Below are positions 8,539 through 19,403 of a DNA stretch of 64,000 nucleotides, in pieces. The stretch's first letter is position 1. Each line of letters opens with the position of its first letter. This DNA is from an uncultured Methanomicrobiales archaeon (lineage in GTDB: Archaea > Halobacteriota > Methanomicrobia > Methanomicrobiales > Methanospirillaceae): NCBI GenBank assembly GCA_949320185.1, contig CASGHK010000024.1, positions 1 through 64,000 of the forward strand. Reading direction: 5' to 3'. Below the pieces are notes generated by a model, which was not told the origin of the DNA, ran no database searches, and saw nothing but the letters and a program-made list of their open reading frames with translations. The translations under genes and the position numbers were made by a program.

Positions 8539-10599
8539 ATGGAGATGAAATACGTACCCACAACGTGCCCGTATTGCGGCACTGGATGCGGGTTCAACCT
8601 GGTCGTCAAGGACGGCAAGGTCGCAGGTGTCGCACCCTGGCACCGGAACCCGGTCAATGAAGGCAAGGTCTGCCCGAAGGGCAACTACGCCTGGGAGTTC
8701 GTCAACGCCGAAGACCGGCTCACGACTCCGCTGATCAAGAAGGACGGCAAGTTCGTCGAGGCAACCTGGGACGAGGCGCTCGAACTGGTCGCTTCGAAGT
8801 TGAAGCAATACCCGGGCGAGCAAAGCGCAGCTCTCTCATCGGCTCGTGTCTCGAACGAAGAGAACTACCTGATGCAGAAGTTCGCACGTGTGGTGATGAA
8901 GACACCGAACATCGACCACTGCGCCAGACTCTGCCATGCTTCGACCGTCGTCGGTCTCGCCGGCGCCTTCGGCTCCGGTGCAATGACCCAGTCGATCAAG
9001 GACATTGCTGATGCTGACGTCCTCTTCATCATCGGCACCAACACACTTGAGCAGCACCCTCTGATCGGCCGGCGGATCATGCAGGCCAAGAAGCGGGGTG
9101 CAAAGATCATCGCAGCCGACCCGAGGCTCACGCCGACGGCGAAGCTCGCCGACATCTACATGCCCTTCTACTCTGGCACCGATGTCGCGCTCTTCAACGC
9201 CTTCATGCAGTACATCATCGCGAACGACCTGCAGGACAAGGAGTTCGTCGAGAAGCGGACCAAGGACTTCGACAAGCTCAAAGAGGTTGTCATGAAGCCC
9301 GAGTACTCGTTCGAGAACGTCTCGAAGATCACGGGCGTCCCGGCTGAGACGATCAAAGCGGCAGCGGAACTCTACGCGAACGCGAATGCCGCGAACGTCC
9401 TCTACTCGATGGGCATCACCCAGCACACCACCGGTGTCGACAACGTCAAGTCGGTCGCGAACCTCCAGATGCTGACTGGCAACCTGGGGCGGCCCGGTAC
9501 GGGCGTCTGCGCCCTGCGTGGCCAGAACAACGTGCAGGGCGCCTGCGACATGGGCGCGCTCGCGAACGTCTACTCTGGCTACCAGTCGGTCATCGTCCCC
9601 GAGATGCGCAAGAAGATGCAGGACATGTGGGGGATCGAGGACATCGCCGAGGGCAAGGTCGGCCTCACGGTCACCAAGCTCATCAACGTGCTCGCAGATG
9701 AGCCCGGCAAGGTCAAGGCGCTCTACATCATGGGCGAAAACCCGATGCTCTCCGATCCCGACCTCCACCACGTGGAGAAGGGCCTCAGGAACCTCGAGTT
9801 CCTTGTTGTCCAGGACATCTTCATGACCGAGACGTCTGCGCTCGCTGACGTTGTGCTCCCCGCCGCCTGCTTCGCCGAGAAAGACGGGACCCAGACCAAC
9901 ACCGAGCGGCGCGTCCAGCTCTGGCGCAAAGCCCAGGAGCCCCCGGGACAGGCCAAGGCCGACTGGGAGATCATCACCGCCCTCGCCCAGAAGATGGGGT
10001 ACGCAGCCCAGTTCCCGTACACATCTGTAGAGGAGATCTTCACTGAGGTGTCGAAGGTGACCCCATCGTACGGCGGTATGACGTACGAGCGGCTCGGCAT
10101 CGAGGGGCTCTGCTGGCCCTGCCCGACGCCCGAACACCCCGGCACCCCGATCCTGCACAAGGAGAGGTTCGCCCACCCCGACGGGCTTGGCGTCTTCACG
10201 CCGATCGAGTGGAAGCCACCCGCGGAGGTCCCAGACGCGGAGTATCCACTGATCCTGACCACCGGTCGATGCCTCTGGCACTGGCACACGGGCACCATGA
10301 CCCGCCGCTCCGAGTCTCTCGAGCGCGAGGAGCCCACGGGCTGGATCGAGATCAATCCCGAGGACGCGAAGGCGCTCGGTATCAAGGACAAGGAGATGGT
10401 CCGGGCGAAGACGCGGCGAGGCGAAGTCACCGTCGGTGCCCGTGTCACCAGCGAGATCAAGAAGGGCGTGGTCTTCATGCCGTTCCACTTCATCGAGTGC
10501 GCTGCAAACATCCTGACCAATAACGCGCTTGATCCCTATGCGGCCATCCCCGAGTTCAAGGCGTGTGCTGTCAAGGTTGAGAAGATCACGGAGGCCTGA
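8539..10599 (+). CDS. fdhA: Formate dehydrogenase, alpha subunit (molybdopterin enzyme, Cys rather than Sec at the active site)
   Basis: CPYCGTGCGFNLVV 4Fe-4S motif, HCARLCHASTVVGLAGAFGSGAMT active-site region, C-terminal molydopterin dinucleotide-binding region. Confidence 0.96.
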   Translation: MEMKYVPTTCPYCGTGCGFNLVVKDGKVAGVAPWHRNPVNEGKVCPKGNYAWEFVNAEDRLTTPLIKKDGKFVEATWDEALELVASKLKQYPGEQSAALSSARVSNEENYLMQKFARVVMKTPNIDHCARLCHASTVVGLAGAFGSGAMTQSIKDIADADVLFIIGTNTLEQHPLIGRRIMQAKKRGAKIIAADPRLTPTAKLADIYMPFYSGTDVALFNAFMQYIIANDLQDKEFVEKRTKDFDKLKEVVMKPEYSFENVSKITGVPAETIKAAAELYANANAANVLYSMGITQHTTGVDNVKSVANLQMLTGNLGRPGTGVCALRGQNNVQGACDMGALANVYSGYQSVIVPEMRKKMQDMWGIEDIAEGKVGLTVTKLINVLADEPGKVKALYIMGENPMLSDPDLHHVEKGLRNLEFLVVQDIFMTETSALADVVLPAACFAEKDGTQTNTERRVQLWRKAQEPPGQAKADWEIITALAQKMGYAAQFPYTSVEEIFTEVSKVTPSYGGMTYERLGIEGLCWPCPTPEHPGTPILHKERFAHPDGLGVFTPIEWKPPAEVPDAEYPLILTTGRCLWHWHTGTMTRRSESLEREEPTGWIEINPEDAKALGIKDKEMVRAKTRRGEVTVGARVTSEIKKGVVFMPFHFIECAANILTNNALDPYAAIPEFKACAVKVEKITEA

Positions 10600-10602
10600 G
10601 TC

Positions 10603-11856
10603 ATGGCAGCAAAGGGAGAGATGGTCTACGCCTGGACGACTGACGCAGACCTTCAGCAGAAGGCGGAGTGCGGCGGTGCCGTTACGGCCCTCCTCAAGTA
10701 CGCCCTCGAAAGCAAGATGGTCGACGCAGTCTTCGCAGTCCAGAAGGGCATGGACATCTACGATGCCCAGCCCACCCTGATCACGGACCCGAAGGACCTC
10801 GACAAGACGGCGGGCTCGCTCCACTGCGGCACGCTCCTGATGTCGAAGCTGATCAAGAAGTATCTCGACGGCGCCAAGGACATGAAGATCGCAGTCACGG
10901 TCAAGGGCTGCGACATGATGGCGATGTACGAGCTGGCCAAGCGGGGCCAGATCAACCTCGACAACGTGGTCATGATCGGGGTCAACTGTGGCGGGTCGGT
11001 CTCGCCCACAGTGGCCCGGACGATGATCCGCGAGAAGTTCGAGACCGACCCCGATGCCGTGGTGAAGGAGGAGATCGACAAGGGCCAGTTCATCATCCAG
11101 ACGGCCGACGGTCAGCACAAGGGCATCTCCATCGATGAACTCGAGGAAGAGGGTTTCGGCCGTCGGTCGAACTGCCGCCGCTGCCTGCTCAAGGTCCCGC
11201 GCCAGGCCGACATCGCCGCCGGCAACTGGGGCGTTATCGGCGTCAAGGCGGGCAAGGCGACCTTCCTCGAGGTCTGCAGCCAGAAGGGCGCGGACCTCGT
11301 TACCAAGGCAGCCGCCGCCGGGGTCATCGCAACGGAACCCGCAAACCCGAAGGGGATCGAGATCCGGGGCAAGATCGAGGGCGCGATGCTGAAGCTCGGC
11401 AACAAGTGGCGTGCCAAGGACTTCGAAGCCCTCGGCGAGGGCGACGCGCGCCTGAAGAAGATCCTCGAGGAGACGAGCCGCTGCATCAAGTGCTACTCGT
11501 GTATCGAGGCCTGTCCGATCTGTTACTGCGTCGACTGCTCGACGAAGAATCCGGCTCTGGTCAAGCCAGGCCAGGTTCCTCCCGGCTTCATGTTCCACCT
11601 GATCCGGTTCTCGCACATCGCTGACTCGTGCGTCAACTGTGGCCAGTGTGAAGAACTCTGCGCAGCTGAGATCCCGAACGCGCTGTTCATGCACGCCCAG
11701 CAGGTCGAACTCGAGAAGCTCTTCGGCCACAAGCCCGGCGTTGACATGACGCTGCCGGTCCTGGCCCTCGTTGAGGAGCGGACCGAGCGCAAGCGTCTCG
11801 CGAACACGGGTGACGACCAGATCTACAAGAACGTCTTCAACCCGCTCCCGGAGTAG
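10603..11856 (+). CDS. fdhB: Formate dehydrogenase, beta subunit (F420-reducing FrhB/FdhB family)
   Basis: ECGGAVTALLKYAL, CNNCRRCLL-like NCRRCLLKVPRQADIAAGNWG, and two Fe-S clusters CIKCYSCIEACPICYC / CVNCGQCEELC. Confidence 0.96.
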   Translation: MAAKGEMVYAWTTDADLQQKAECGGAVTALLKYALESKMVDAVFAVQKGMDIYDAQPTLITDPKDLDKTAGSLHCGTLLMSKLIKKYLDGAKDMKIAVTVKGCDMMAMYELAKRGQINLDNVVMIGVNCGGSVSPTVARTMIREKFETDPDAVVKEEIDKGQFIIQTADGQHKGISIDELEEEGFGRRSNCRRCLLKVPRQADIAAGNWGVIGVKAGKATFLEVCSQKGADLVTKAAAAGVIATEPANPKGIEIRGKIEGAMLKLGNKWRAKDFEALGEGDARLKKILEETSRCIKCYSCIEACPICYCVDCSTKNPALVKPGQVPPGFMFHLIRFSHIADSCVNCGQCEELCAAEIPNALFMHAQQVELEKLFGHKPGVDMTLPVLALVEERTERKRLANTGDDQIYKNVFNPLPE

Positions 11857-11873
11857 GTGGACCACCCCCTCCG

Positions 11874-11881
11874 TCTTTTTT
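11874..11881 (+). terminator. T-rich archaeal-type terminator after fdhB
   Basis: ccgtctttttttaatg immediately 3' of the fdhB stop. Confidence 0.45.
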
Positions 11882-12915
11882 TAATGTTTAAGCACCGTAC
11901 GGGGCAGGCTGATCTCGGCTACATGGTTCGGATCGCCCGTGAATGATACGGAGATCCCGTCGAGTCCGATAACATCCAGTACAAGGAGGAGGATCGGCGC
12001 CATCTCGCGAGGCAGACCGTTCGCCTGGGGTTTCCACCGTCCATCCACGGTATCGTCCCCATACTGGATGACGAGCGGGTCGGTTCCTATCACGTCGAAG
12101 CGAATCACGGACGCAGCCGGTTCCACGGCGATTGAGAGGTGGACGAAGTGCTCGAGGAGACGGACGAGGAGTGTATCGGCACATACACCAATCTCGGGAA
12201 GATGAGTCTCGATCCGTATTCCGGCGATCTCAGCCTGCTCGGTCGCAGCGGCGACCAGCTCGATGAGAGGGCGTTCGACAGATTTGCGGGTCCCTAACTG
12301 CCGAAAATCCCGGCTCATCTCCATATGGTGCCGTATCGTTTCGGCAGCAGCAACCGCCCGGTCAAGGTCGGCGTTTGGCACAGGATCCTCGATGCCGTCC
12401 CTGGCGAGTTCGATGTACCCGAGCACGATCGTCAGCTGGTTCAGGACATCGTGACGGACAATGCCCATCAACCGGTCGAAGATACCAAGAGAGGCGAGAA
12501 TCCTCTCCTCAGAACAATCGGGTTGAACAATGACCTCGACAGCGCCCATGCACCTGTCACCGGCCTTAATCGAAGACGCCAGCACCCTGAGGTGCCTCGC
12601 TGGTTCCATGGTGACGGGCGTGAGCAGGGCGGTGCTGCTCAATCCGTCTCGCCTGAGCCCGACGAGGTGATCGGGGACAGGAAGGCTCGGGGCGAGGACC
12701 AGGTCTGCGAGCATCAGGCCTGGCTTCCCGATGAACGGGACTGCGTGGAGGCCGCCACCACGTCCGATCATCTCGTCGCGGCCCACTCCGAGCAGGCGCG
12801 AGAGTGGCTCGTTCCATGCGGCAACCCTTCCCTCGATGTCGAGGGCATACGCCGGCACAGGCAGGCGGTCGATCATCTCAGTCCACTCGAAGTGATCCTG
12901 CCTGGCGGAGCACAT
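11881..12915 (-). CDS. PAS-domain histidine kinase-like protein with degenerate ATPase domain
   Basis: N-terminal PAS (PVPAYALDIEGRVAAWNEPLSRLLGVGRDEMIG); H-box MGIVRHDVLNQLTIVLGYIEL; C-terminal HATPase-like region lacks clear N and G2 boxes. ORF extends to 13041 but M at 12915 fits better. Confidence 0.75.
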   Translation of the reverse strand: MCSARQDHFEWTEMIDRLPVPAYALDIEGRVAAWNEPLSRLLGVGRDEMIGRGGGLHAVPFIGKPGLMLADLVLAPSLPVPDHLVGLRRDGLSSTALLTPVTMEPARHLRVLASSIKAGDRCMGAVEVIVQPDCSEERILASLGIFDRLMGIVRHDVLNQLTIVLGYIELARDGIEDPVPNADLDRAVAAAETIRHHMEMSRDFRQLGTRKSVERPLIELVAAATEQAEIAGIRIETHLPEIGVCADTLLVRLLEHFVHLSIAVEPAASVIRFDVIGTDPLVIQYGDDTVDGRWKPQANGLPREMAPILLLVLDVIGLDGISVSFTGDPNHVAEISLPRTVLKH

Positions 12916-13028
12916 AGTGCGAATAGGTTGCCTCCGTTCCAAAGAAGCCTTTCGCTCAAAAAAGAATAGAAAAGGATTATCTGACCCCAACCCGAAAGCT
13001 CTAACACCACCGTCTGGTGCGGCATCCG

Positions 13029-13814
13029 ATGGCAACGCCAAAGAAGATCCTGGTCGTGGAAGACGATGAGATCATTGCGAGCCTGATCGAACGGATACTG
13101 CAGAAGAAGGACTACACGGTCGCCGGCAAGGTTCCCACCGGTGAAGATGCGATCCGTCGGGCTGCAGAGATCCAGCCCGATCTCGTCCTGATGGATATCG
13201 GCCTGAAAGGAGCGATCGACGGCATCTATGCAGCCCGGTACATCAACGGGGTCTTCAACATCCCCGTCATCTTTCTGACCGGGCACTACGATGATGAGAC
13301 GATAGAACGGGCGAAGGTGGCCGAACCCCTGGGTTTTATTACCAAACCCTTTAACGACAAGGACATCTACTCCTCGGTCGAGATCGCACTCTACAACGCC
13401 GCAATGATGCGGAGACTGCTCAAGTCCAGAGATACGAACTTGAAGAGCATCGTCACGATGCTCGATGCGGTTATCCTCACCGACATGAAGGGCCGAATCT
13501 TCTTCATGAATCCGTACGCTGAACAGCTCGTGAACGTCCCGTATCGTTCGGCGATCATGCATTCCATCAACCGGCTATTCTACCTGATCGACGTGAGGAC
13601 GAACCAGCCGATTGCAGATCCCATCATCGAGGTTGTCAAGGAGTCGATGGTTATCGGGATCGAGAATAACCTCGCGATGATCACCAACGACCAGAGGAAA
13701 CGGTACATCACCCTGGTCGCTCGGCCCCTGAAGGACAACACGGACGAAGTGATCGCCGCTCTCGTCGTTATCCACGTGATGAGTTCGACCGAACGTCGCC
13801 TCTTCTCCCAGTAG
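13029..13814 (+). CDS. Response regulator (REC) with C-terminal PAS domain
   Basis: ILVVEDDEIIASLIERIL, DLVLMDIGLKG, PLGFITKPF REC signature; then TMLDAVILTDMKGRIFFMNPYAEQL PAS. Confidence 0.9.
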   Translation: MATPKKILVVEDDEIIASLIERILQKKDYTVAGKVPTGEDAIRRAAEIQPDLVLMDIGLKGAIDGIYAARYINGVFNIPVIFLTGHYDDETIERAKVAEPLGFITKPFNDKDIYSSVEIALYNAAMMRRLLKSRDTNLKSIVTMLDAVILTDMKGRIFFMNPYAEQLVNVPYRSAIMHSINRLFYLIDVRTNQPIADPIIEVVKESMVIGIENNLAMITNDQRKRYITLVARPLKDNTDEVIAALVVIHVMSSTERRLFSQ

Positions 13815-13967
13815 GATCTTTCCGAATATCAGAATCGGACAATTCCTCCATACATTCACCACCAGGTGAGTGGGGGCTGATAACGATCTGCGATCAAGGA
13901 CTCCGTCTGATGCCGTAAGGATCGATCACCGGCACCTTATAGACCGGTCGCCTCCATTATTTCAGGC

Positions 13968-14969
13968 GTGAAGGGGAGGCTGGATGATAGAGTGGTTCGG
14001 TTGGGCCGGGACGGAACAACACTCTACGAACAGAGCGGATATGGACGGCCAGACCGTGAAGGGCTCTCCCTCTTGCCGGTTGAGGCACTCTATCTGGTTC
14101 ACCGCGGTCGGATCGAGATCCCCGGGCATTCATTCGAGAGCCTGCTGGACCTGTTCTCCGCAGACGGGCATTTCCTCCGGTCCTATCTAGTCTACCGTGA
14201 CCTGAGGGAGCGAGGATACGTGGTCCAGACGGGGCCCCACGACTTTCGGGTCTTTCGACGGGGCCAGAAACCGGGATCGGGGCAGTCGCAGTACATGGTC
14301 CGGGTCCTCTCGGAACGAGATCCGATAGAATTTGGAAAGCTCGTGGCGGAGGCGAAGTCAACAGCGAATATGCGTAAGACCCACCTTCTCGCAGTCGTCG
14401 ATGACGAGGACGAACTGACCTACTACGAGGTGAAACTTCCGGTGCTCCCCGTACGGGAGTCGGTCCCGGTGGAGGGCAGGGTTATTGGGCATCGTTTCGG
14501 ATGGGCGGTGATCGCAAGCGATGACAACGGCGTGGCTCTCGAAAAAGGCGGGTACGGCACCCGTGTCGATGAACGCCGGCTCAAACTTTCACCTGTCGAA
14601 GCCCTCTTTCTCCTCGAAAAAGGAGTGTTGCGTCTGGAGAAAGAAGACGGATCAATTGGCGACTATAAGGCCACCTTCCACGAGATCGATCCCGAGGCAC
14701 CTGAGAAAGGAGCGGTCTATACGCACCTACGCGACCTGGGTTATGTCCCACGGACCGGGTACAAGTTCGGGCACCATTACCGGGTGTACGTGATAGGAAA
14801 AACCCACTCGGAGATGCTTGTCCACGCACTTCCGAAAGATGCGGACCTGCCCATGTCGGTTATCTCGCGTTCGGTCCGGCTCGCCCATTCGGTGAAAAAG
14901 AAGATGCTGTTCGGCTGCCAACATAGTGAAGGCATCTTCTACGTGGAGTTTGCCCGCGTCAAGCTGTGA
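13968..14969 (+). CDS. endA: tRNA-splicing endonuclease EndA (two-repeat, homodimeric type)
   Basis: Two tandem repeats; VYRDLRERGYVVQTG and YTHLRDLGYVPRTGYKFGHHYRVYV catalytic-domain signature, C-terminal RLAHSVKKKMLFGC. Confidence 0.93.
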   Translation: MKGRLDDRVVRLGRDGTTLYEQSGYGRPDREGLSLLPVEALYLVHRGRIEIPGHSFESLLDLFSADGHFLRSYLVYRDLRERGYVVQTGPHDFRVFRRGQKPGSGQSQYMVRVLSERDPIEFGKLVAEAKSTANMRKTHLLAVVDDEDELTYYEVKLPVLPVRESVPVEGRVIGHRFGWAVIASDDNGVALEKGGYGTRVDERRLKLSPVEALFLLEKGVLRLEKEDGSIGDYKATFHEIDPEAPEKGAVYTHLRDLGYVPRTGYKFGHHYRVYVIGKTHSEMLVHALPKDADLPMSVISRSVRLAHSVKKKMLFGCQHSEGIFYVEFARVKL

Positions 14970-14970
14970 G

Positions 14971-16233
14971 ATGATCATGCCGGAAGCACTCAACCCCTGG
15001 TCCAGCAGCCAGGCGATTGATACCAGACGACTCTTCGAGAACTTCGGAATCGAACCGATCGACCCCCTGCTCGACCTGCTCCCAGAGGTGCCTGGGTTTA
15101 TGCGCCGAGGCATCATCGTAGGGCACCGGGACTACCGACCGATCGCCCTTGCGATCAGAGACCACCGTCCATTCCATGTTCTGACGGGATTCATGCCCTC
15201 TGGACACCCGCACCTTGGGCACCTGCTCGTGATGCGCGAAGTCGTCTGGCATGTATCTCAGGGGGGACGCGGCATGATCACGATCGCCGACCGGGAGGCA
15301 CATGCAGTCCGAGGACTGTCGTGGGAGGACTGCGATCGATTTGGACGCGAGTACCTGACAGTGCTTTTCGCGCTCGGGTATCGTGGAGAGGCCTACTTCC
15401 AGTCGAAGAACAACGCGCTCAAGGACCTCGCATTCGAGGCGGCGACGAGGGTCAACTTCTCCGAACTCCAGGCGATCTACGGTTTTGAGTCGGAGACGAC
15501 CCTTGCCCACGCCATGAGCGTCATCACTCAGGTGGCGGACATCCTTTACCCCCAGGTTGCCGGTGGGCCCGCACCCACGATCGTCCCCGTCGGGATTGAC
15601 CAGGACCCTCATATCCGCCTCACCCGGGACGTGGCCAACGGACTTCGGTACTTCCTGGTCGAGGACCGGGGAGACCACATCTCGGTCCGGGCGAAAAACG
15701 CCCCGGAAGGTGGGATCCGTGCTGTCACCCAGGCGCTCCCCGGGTCGCAAGCCTACGAGGGACATGTCGACGTCAGGGGAATGACGTATGGCGCCGTGAG
15801 CGAGATCGTTCGGGAGGTCGAGCGCGATCTCGGGGGTTTCGGGTTCTTTACACCATCGGCGACCTACCATACCTTCATGCCCGGCCTCATCGGCGGAAAG
15901 ATGTCATCCTCGATCCCGGACTCGTCGTTCGGCTTTTCCGAGCCGGTTGCATCAGTCCGGAAGAAGGTGATGAGGGCTGTGACGGGTGGGCGGACCACGC
16001 TCGAGGAGCAGCAGCGGTTGGGAGGGGACCCCGATCGGTGCACAGTGTATGAGTTGAACCGGTTCCATATGTGCGATAGCGATTCCGGGCTCGCCGAGAT
16101 CCGCCAGAAATGCCTGGCTGGCGAGATCACCTGCGGGGCCTGTAAGAAGGAGACGGCCGAACGGGTGCTCGCGTTCCTAGCCGAATTCAAGGAGAGGATG
16201 GATGAAGTCGAGCACCTGGCAGATGAGGTCTGA
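14971..16233 (+). CDS. trpS: Tryptophan-tRNA ligase
   Basis: PSGHPHLGHL (HIGH) and GGKMSSSIPDSS (KMSKS) motifs, archaeal TrpRS-like length. Confidence 0.95.
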   Translation: MIMPEALNPWSSSQAIDTRRLFENFGIEPIDPLLDLLPEVPGFMRRGIIVGHRDYRPIALAIRDHRPFHVLTGFMPSGHPHLGHLLVMREVVWHVSQGGRGMITIADREAHAVRGLSWEDCDRFGREYLTVLFALGYRGEAYFQSKNNALKDLAFEAATRVNFSELQAIYGFESETTLAHAMSVITQVADILYPQVAGGPAPTIVPVGIDQDPHIRLTRDVANGLRYFLVEDRGDHISVRAKNAPEGGIRAVTQALPGSQAYEGHVDVRGMTYGAVSEIVREVERDLGGFGFFTPSATYHTFMPGLIGGKMSSSIPDSSFGFSEPVASVRKKVMRAVTGGRTTLEEQQRLGGDPDRCTVYELNRFHMCDSDSGLAEIRQKCLAGEITCGACKKETAERVLAFLAEFKERMDEVEHLADEV

Positions 16234-16326
16234 ATGAGTCGAAGAGAAAGGGAACCAGGGGTGGGTCCAGGAACGGACAACCATCGTCCCGGGTATGGCG
16301 ACGACGGGACGGAGAGCACGAAAAGC

Positions 16327-17784
16327 ATGACCGGGGGCAGGTATGTCCTGTCCCTGAACGAACGCCGCCTGCTCGCCGCTCTCGCACCCCTCGGGAGGGC
16401 CGATGCCTCGACACTCGGACGTGAACTCGGTGCGACTGCCGATGCGGTCGTTCAATATGCAAGCCTGCTCGCCCAGAACGGCGGTCTTGCGGTCGTTGAA
16501 CGTTCGGTCGAGACGTCGTACGCCCTTACAGAGGAGGGACAGCGCTATGCCCTTGAAGGACTGCCTGAACGTCAGCTCCTCGACTCGTTCACCGAGAAGG
16601 CCACGATGGCGGAGCTGAAGAATCATCCCCTTGCCTCGATCGGAATCGGCTGGCTGCGGAGAAAGGGCTGGGTGACGATACGCGACGGCGTCGTTGAGAA
16701 GGCCGGCAATGCCCCGAAAGGCGAGGACGAGCAAACACTCACCAGCACCATCCTCGAGGATGGACCCGGCCTTGCCGAGCTCCTGAAGCGGGGACTTGCC
16801 GTCGAACGGGAGTCCGTCAGATACACAGTCTCCATCACCGAAGCTGGAGAAGCACTTGCCCGGGGCGGACTCGACCTTCGAGAAGAGGTCGGTCAGCTTA
16901 CGCACGAGATGATCCTCACCGGGAGCTGGCGTGAAACCCCGTTGCGGCGCTACAGGGTCGATCGGCTCCCCCGACGGCTTATTCCGGGAAAGGTTCATCC
17001 GTATCAGCGGCTGCTGGACGAGATGCGCACCATCCTTCAAGACATGGGTTTCGTCGAGATGGGAGGTGGACTGGTCCAGTCCGGGTTCTGGAACTTCGAT
17101 GCGCTCTTCCAGCCCCAGGACCATCCGGCCCGTGAGATGCAGGACACCTTCCACCTCGAGGGTGAGGCGATCCTCCCGCCGGGGTGGGAGCGTGTCAGGG
17201 CGATGCACGAGCATGGGGGCGAGACCACCTCGACAGGGTGGGGAGGAACCTGGCAGGAGGCGAAGGCCCGCCAGCAGGTGCTCCGGACCCACCTGACTGG
17301 ACTCTCGATCCAGTACCTTGCCTCCCATCCAACCCCCCCGGTCAAGGCCTTTGCAATCGGCCGAGTCTTCAGGCGCGAGGCGATCGACCCGACTCACCTG
17401 CCGGAGTTCGAGCAGCTCGAGGGGATCGTGATGGACGAAGGCGTCACCTTTTCACACCTCCTGGGATTCCTCCGGGAGTTCTACCGGCGCCTGGGATTCC
17501 CCCAGGTCCGTTTCCGCCCGGGGTACTTCCCGTACACCGAGCCCTCGGTTGAACCCGAGGTCTTCGTCGAGGGGCTCGGTTGGGTCGAGCTTGGCGGCGC
17601 AGGGGTCTTCCGGGAAGAGGTAACCGCGCCTTTCGGGATAGATCACCCGGTCCTTGCCTGGGGACTCGGCGCATCGCGCCTCGCGATGCTCCGACTTGGG
17701 CTCAAAGACCTGCGCCAGCTCTATCGGTCGGACATCGACTGGTGCCGCGAGACGTACATCTATCCCGGAAGAGGGGGACGGTAA
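16327..17784 (+). CDS. pheS: Phenylalanine-tRNA ligase alpha subunit
   Basis: [13 protein letters not shown]-terminus, class II motifs ([51 protein letters not shown]). ORF opens at 16234. Confidence 0.95.
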   Translation: MTGGRYVLSLNERRLLAALAPLGRADASTLGRELGATADAVVQYASLLAQNGGLAVVERSVETSYALTEEGQRYALEGLPERQLLDSFTEKATMAELKNHPLASIGIGWLRRKGWVTIRDGVVEKAGNAPKGEDEQTLTSTILEDGPGLAELLKRGLAVERESVRYTVSITEAGEALARGGLDLREEVGQLTHEMILTGSWRETPLRRYRVDRLPRRLIPGKVHPYQRLLDEMRTILQDMGFVEMGGGLVQSGFWNFDALFQPQDHPAREMQDTFHLEGEAILPPGWERVRAMHEHGGETTSTGWGGTWQEAKARQQVLRTHLTGLSIQYLASHPTPPVKAFAIGRVFRREAIDPTHLPEFEQLEGIVMDEGVTFSHLLGFLREFYRRLGFPQVRFRPGYFPYTEPSVEPEVFVEGLGWVELGGAGVFREEVTAPFGIDHPVLAWGLGASRLAMLRLGLKDLRQLYRSDIDWCRETYIYPGRGGR

Positions 17785-17785
17785 A

Positions 17786-19399
17786 ATGCCCGTTATCACA
17801 CTTCCCTACCAATACCTGGAACGGCTCGTGGGAATGGACAGAGAGACGATCGTCGAACGCCTGCCCATGTTCGGATCGGACATCGAGCGGCGGGAGGAAG
17901 ACCACGTCGACGTTGAGTTCTTCGCGAACCGCCCCGACCTCTTCTCGACCGAAGGAGCGGCGCGGGCCCTCAGGGGCTTCCTTGGCATCGAGCAGGGGGC
18001 GGTACGGTACGAGACGACGCCCTCCGGTATCTCCTTCACTGTGGACCCGGGATTGGCCACGATACGCCCATATCTCGGTTCGGCCGTCGTCAGGGGCCTT
18101 TCCCTCGATGAGGAGGCGATCATCTCGCTGATGGGCCTCCAAGAGTCACTCCATTGGGCAGTCGGCCGGGGAAGAAGAAAGGTGGCGATCGGCCTCCACG
18201 ACCTCGGTCGGATCACTCCACCGTTCCGCTACCTCGCCTCACCGCGGAATCGAGGGTTCGTTCCTCTCGATTACGACCAGGAGATGACGATGGAGGAGAT
18301 GCTCGTTGAGCATCCGAAGGGGCGAGCCTATGCCCACCTGGTCCGAGACGCGCCGCGCTTCCCTCTGATCGTGGACGCACAGGACCGGGTCCTTTCGTTC
18401 CCCCCGATCATCAATGGGGAACTGACCCGTGTCTCGACCACGACCACCGACGTCCTCCTCGATTGCACCGGAACAGACCGGCGGGCAGTAGAGACCGCAA
18501 CGACGATCCTCTGCGTGGCGCTGGCAGAGGATGGAGGTAGAATTGAGTCGGTCGAGATCGACGGTGTTCCAGGTCCTGACCTCGGCCCGTCGTTCCGCGA
18601 GGTCTCGGTCGACGAGTGCAACCGGCTCCTCGGACTCGACCTCGATGCTCCGACCATGGCATCCCTCCTCCAAAGGATGCGGTTCGGGGCGGAACCCATC
18701 GGGGAGGACCGCGTCCGGGTGGAGGTCCCCTGTTACCGGGCAGACATCATGCACGACTGGGACGTCTTCGAGGACGTCGCCATCGCGCACGGCTACGATA
18801 GGTTCGAGGCCGTACCCTCGAAAACCGCCACGATCGCCAAGGAGAGACCCGAGACCCGTTTGAAGATGGCCGTGCGGGAGGTCCTCTGCGGGCTCGGGCA
18901 CATGGAGACGATGCCGTTCGTCCTGACGAGCGAGGGCGTTCTCTTCTCGAAGATGCGACGGGAGCCCGACCCTCGGGCACTGCACGTCCTCCACCCCATC
19001 TCCGAGGAGCAGTCCGTCGCCCGGACCTCGCTCCTCCCCCTCCTGATGGAGCTCCTGGAGTTCAACCGGTTCCGGGAACTGCCCCAGCGCCTCTTCGCGG
19101 TCGGAGAGATTGTGACCGGTGTTGAAACGGGGCTCGGAGCTGCCGCGGTATCGTGCCACGGCACCGCCGACTTCTCCGAGGCGTATGGGATCGCGGATGC
19201 CCTCTGCCGGGAGCTCGGCCTTGCCTATACGGCAGTCGAGTCGGATGACCCTGCCTTTATCGATGGGAGGCGGGGGGCCCTCGTGCTAAACGGCACGACT
19301 CTCGGAGTCTTCGGGGAAGTGCACCCGGAGGTGCTCGAGATGTTCGGCCTCGAGCACCCCGTTGCCGCTGTCGAGGTCGACCTTTCGAGGCTCCTGTAA
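17786..19399 (+). CDS. pheT: Phenylalanine-tRNA ligase beta subunit
   Basis: [16 protein letters not shown] start directly after pheS; B5 domain and [15 protein letters not shown] motif. Confidence 0.95.
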   Translation: MPVITLPYQYLERLVGMDRETIVERLPMFGSDIERREEDHVDVEFFANRPDLFSTEGAARALRGFLGIEQGAVRYETTPSGISFTVDPGLATIRPYLGSAVVRGLSLDEEAIISLMGLQESLHWAVGRGRRKVAIGLHDLGRITPPFRYLASPRNRGFVPLDYDQEMTMEEMLVEHPKGRAYAHLVRDAPRFPLIVDAQDRVLSFPPIINGELTRVSTTTTDVLLDCTGTDRRAVETATTILCVALAEDGGRIESVEIDGVPGPDLGPSFREVSVDECNRLLGLDLDAPTMASLLQRMRFGAEPIGEDRVRVEVPCYRADIMHDWDVFEDVAIAHGYDRFEAVPSKTATIAKERPETRLKMAVREVLCGLGHMETMPFVLTSEGVLFSKMRREPDPRALHVLHPISEEQSVARTSLLPLLMELLEFNRFRELPQRLFAVGEIVTGVETGLGAAAVSCHGTADFSEAYGIADALCRELGLAYTAVESDDPAFIDGRRGALVLNGTTLGVFGEVHPEVLEMFGLEHPVAAVEVDLSRLL

Positions 19400-19403
19400 C
19401 CGT

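Noticed and set aside
8836-11865. 1009-aa minus-strand ORF spanning fdhA and fdhB
   Set aside because: It lies entirely antisense to two confidently identified genes; its Leu/Asp/Arg/Val-rich low-complexity composition is the expected shadow of high-GC codon usage, with no recognisable domain.
16177-17397. 406-aa minus-strand ORF antisense to pheS
   Set aside because: Shadow ORF opposite a certain aminoacyl-tRNA synthetase gene.
18239-19159. 306-aa minus-strand ORF antisense to pheT
   Set aside because: Shadow ORF opposite pheT; no recognisable motifs.
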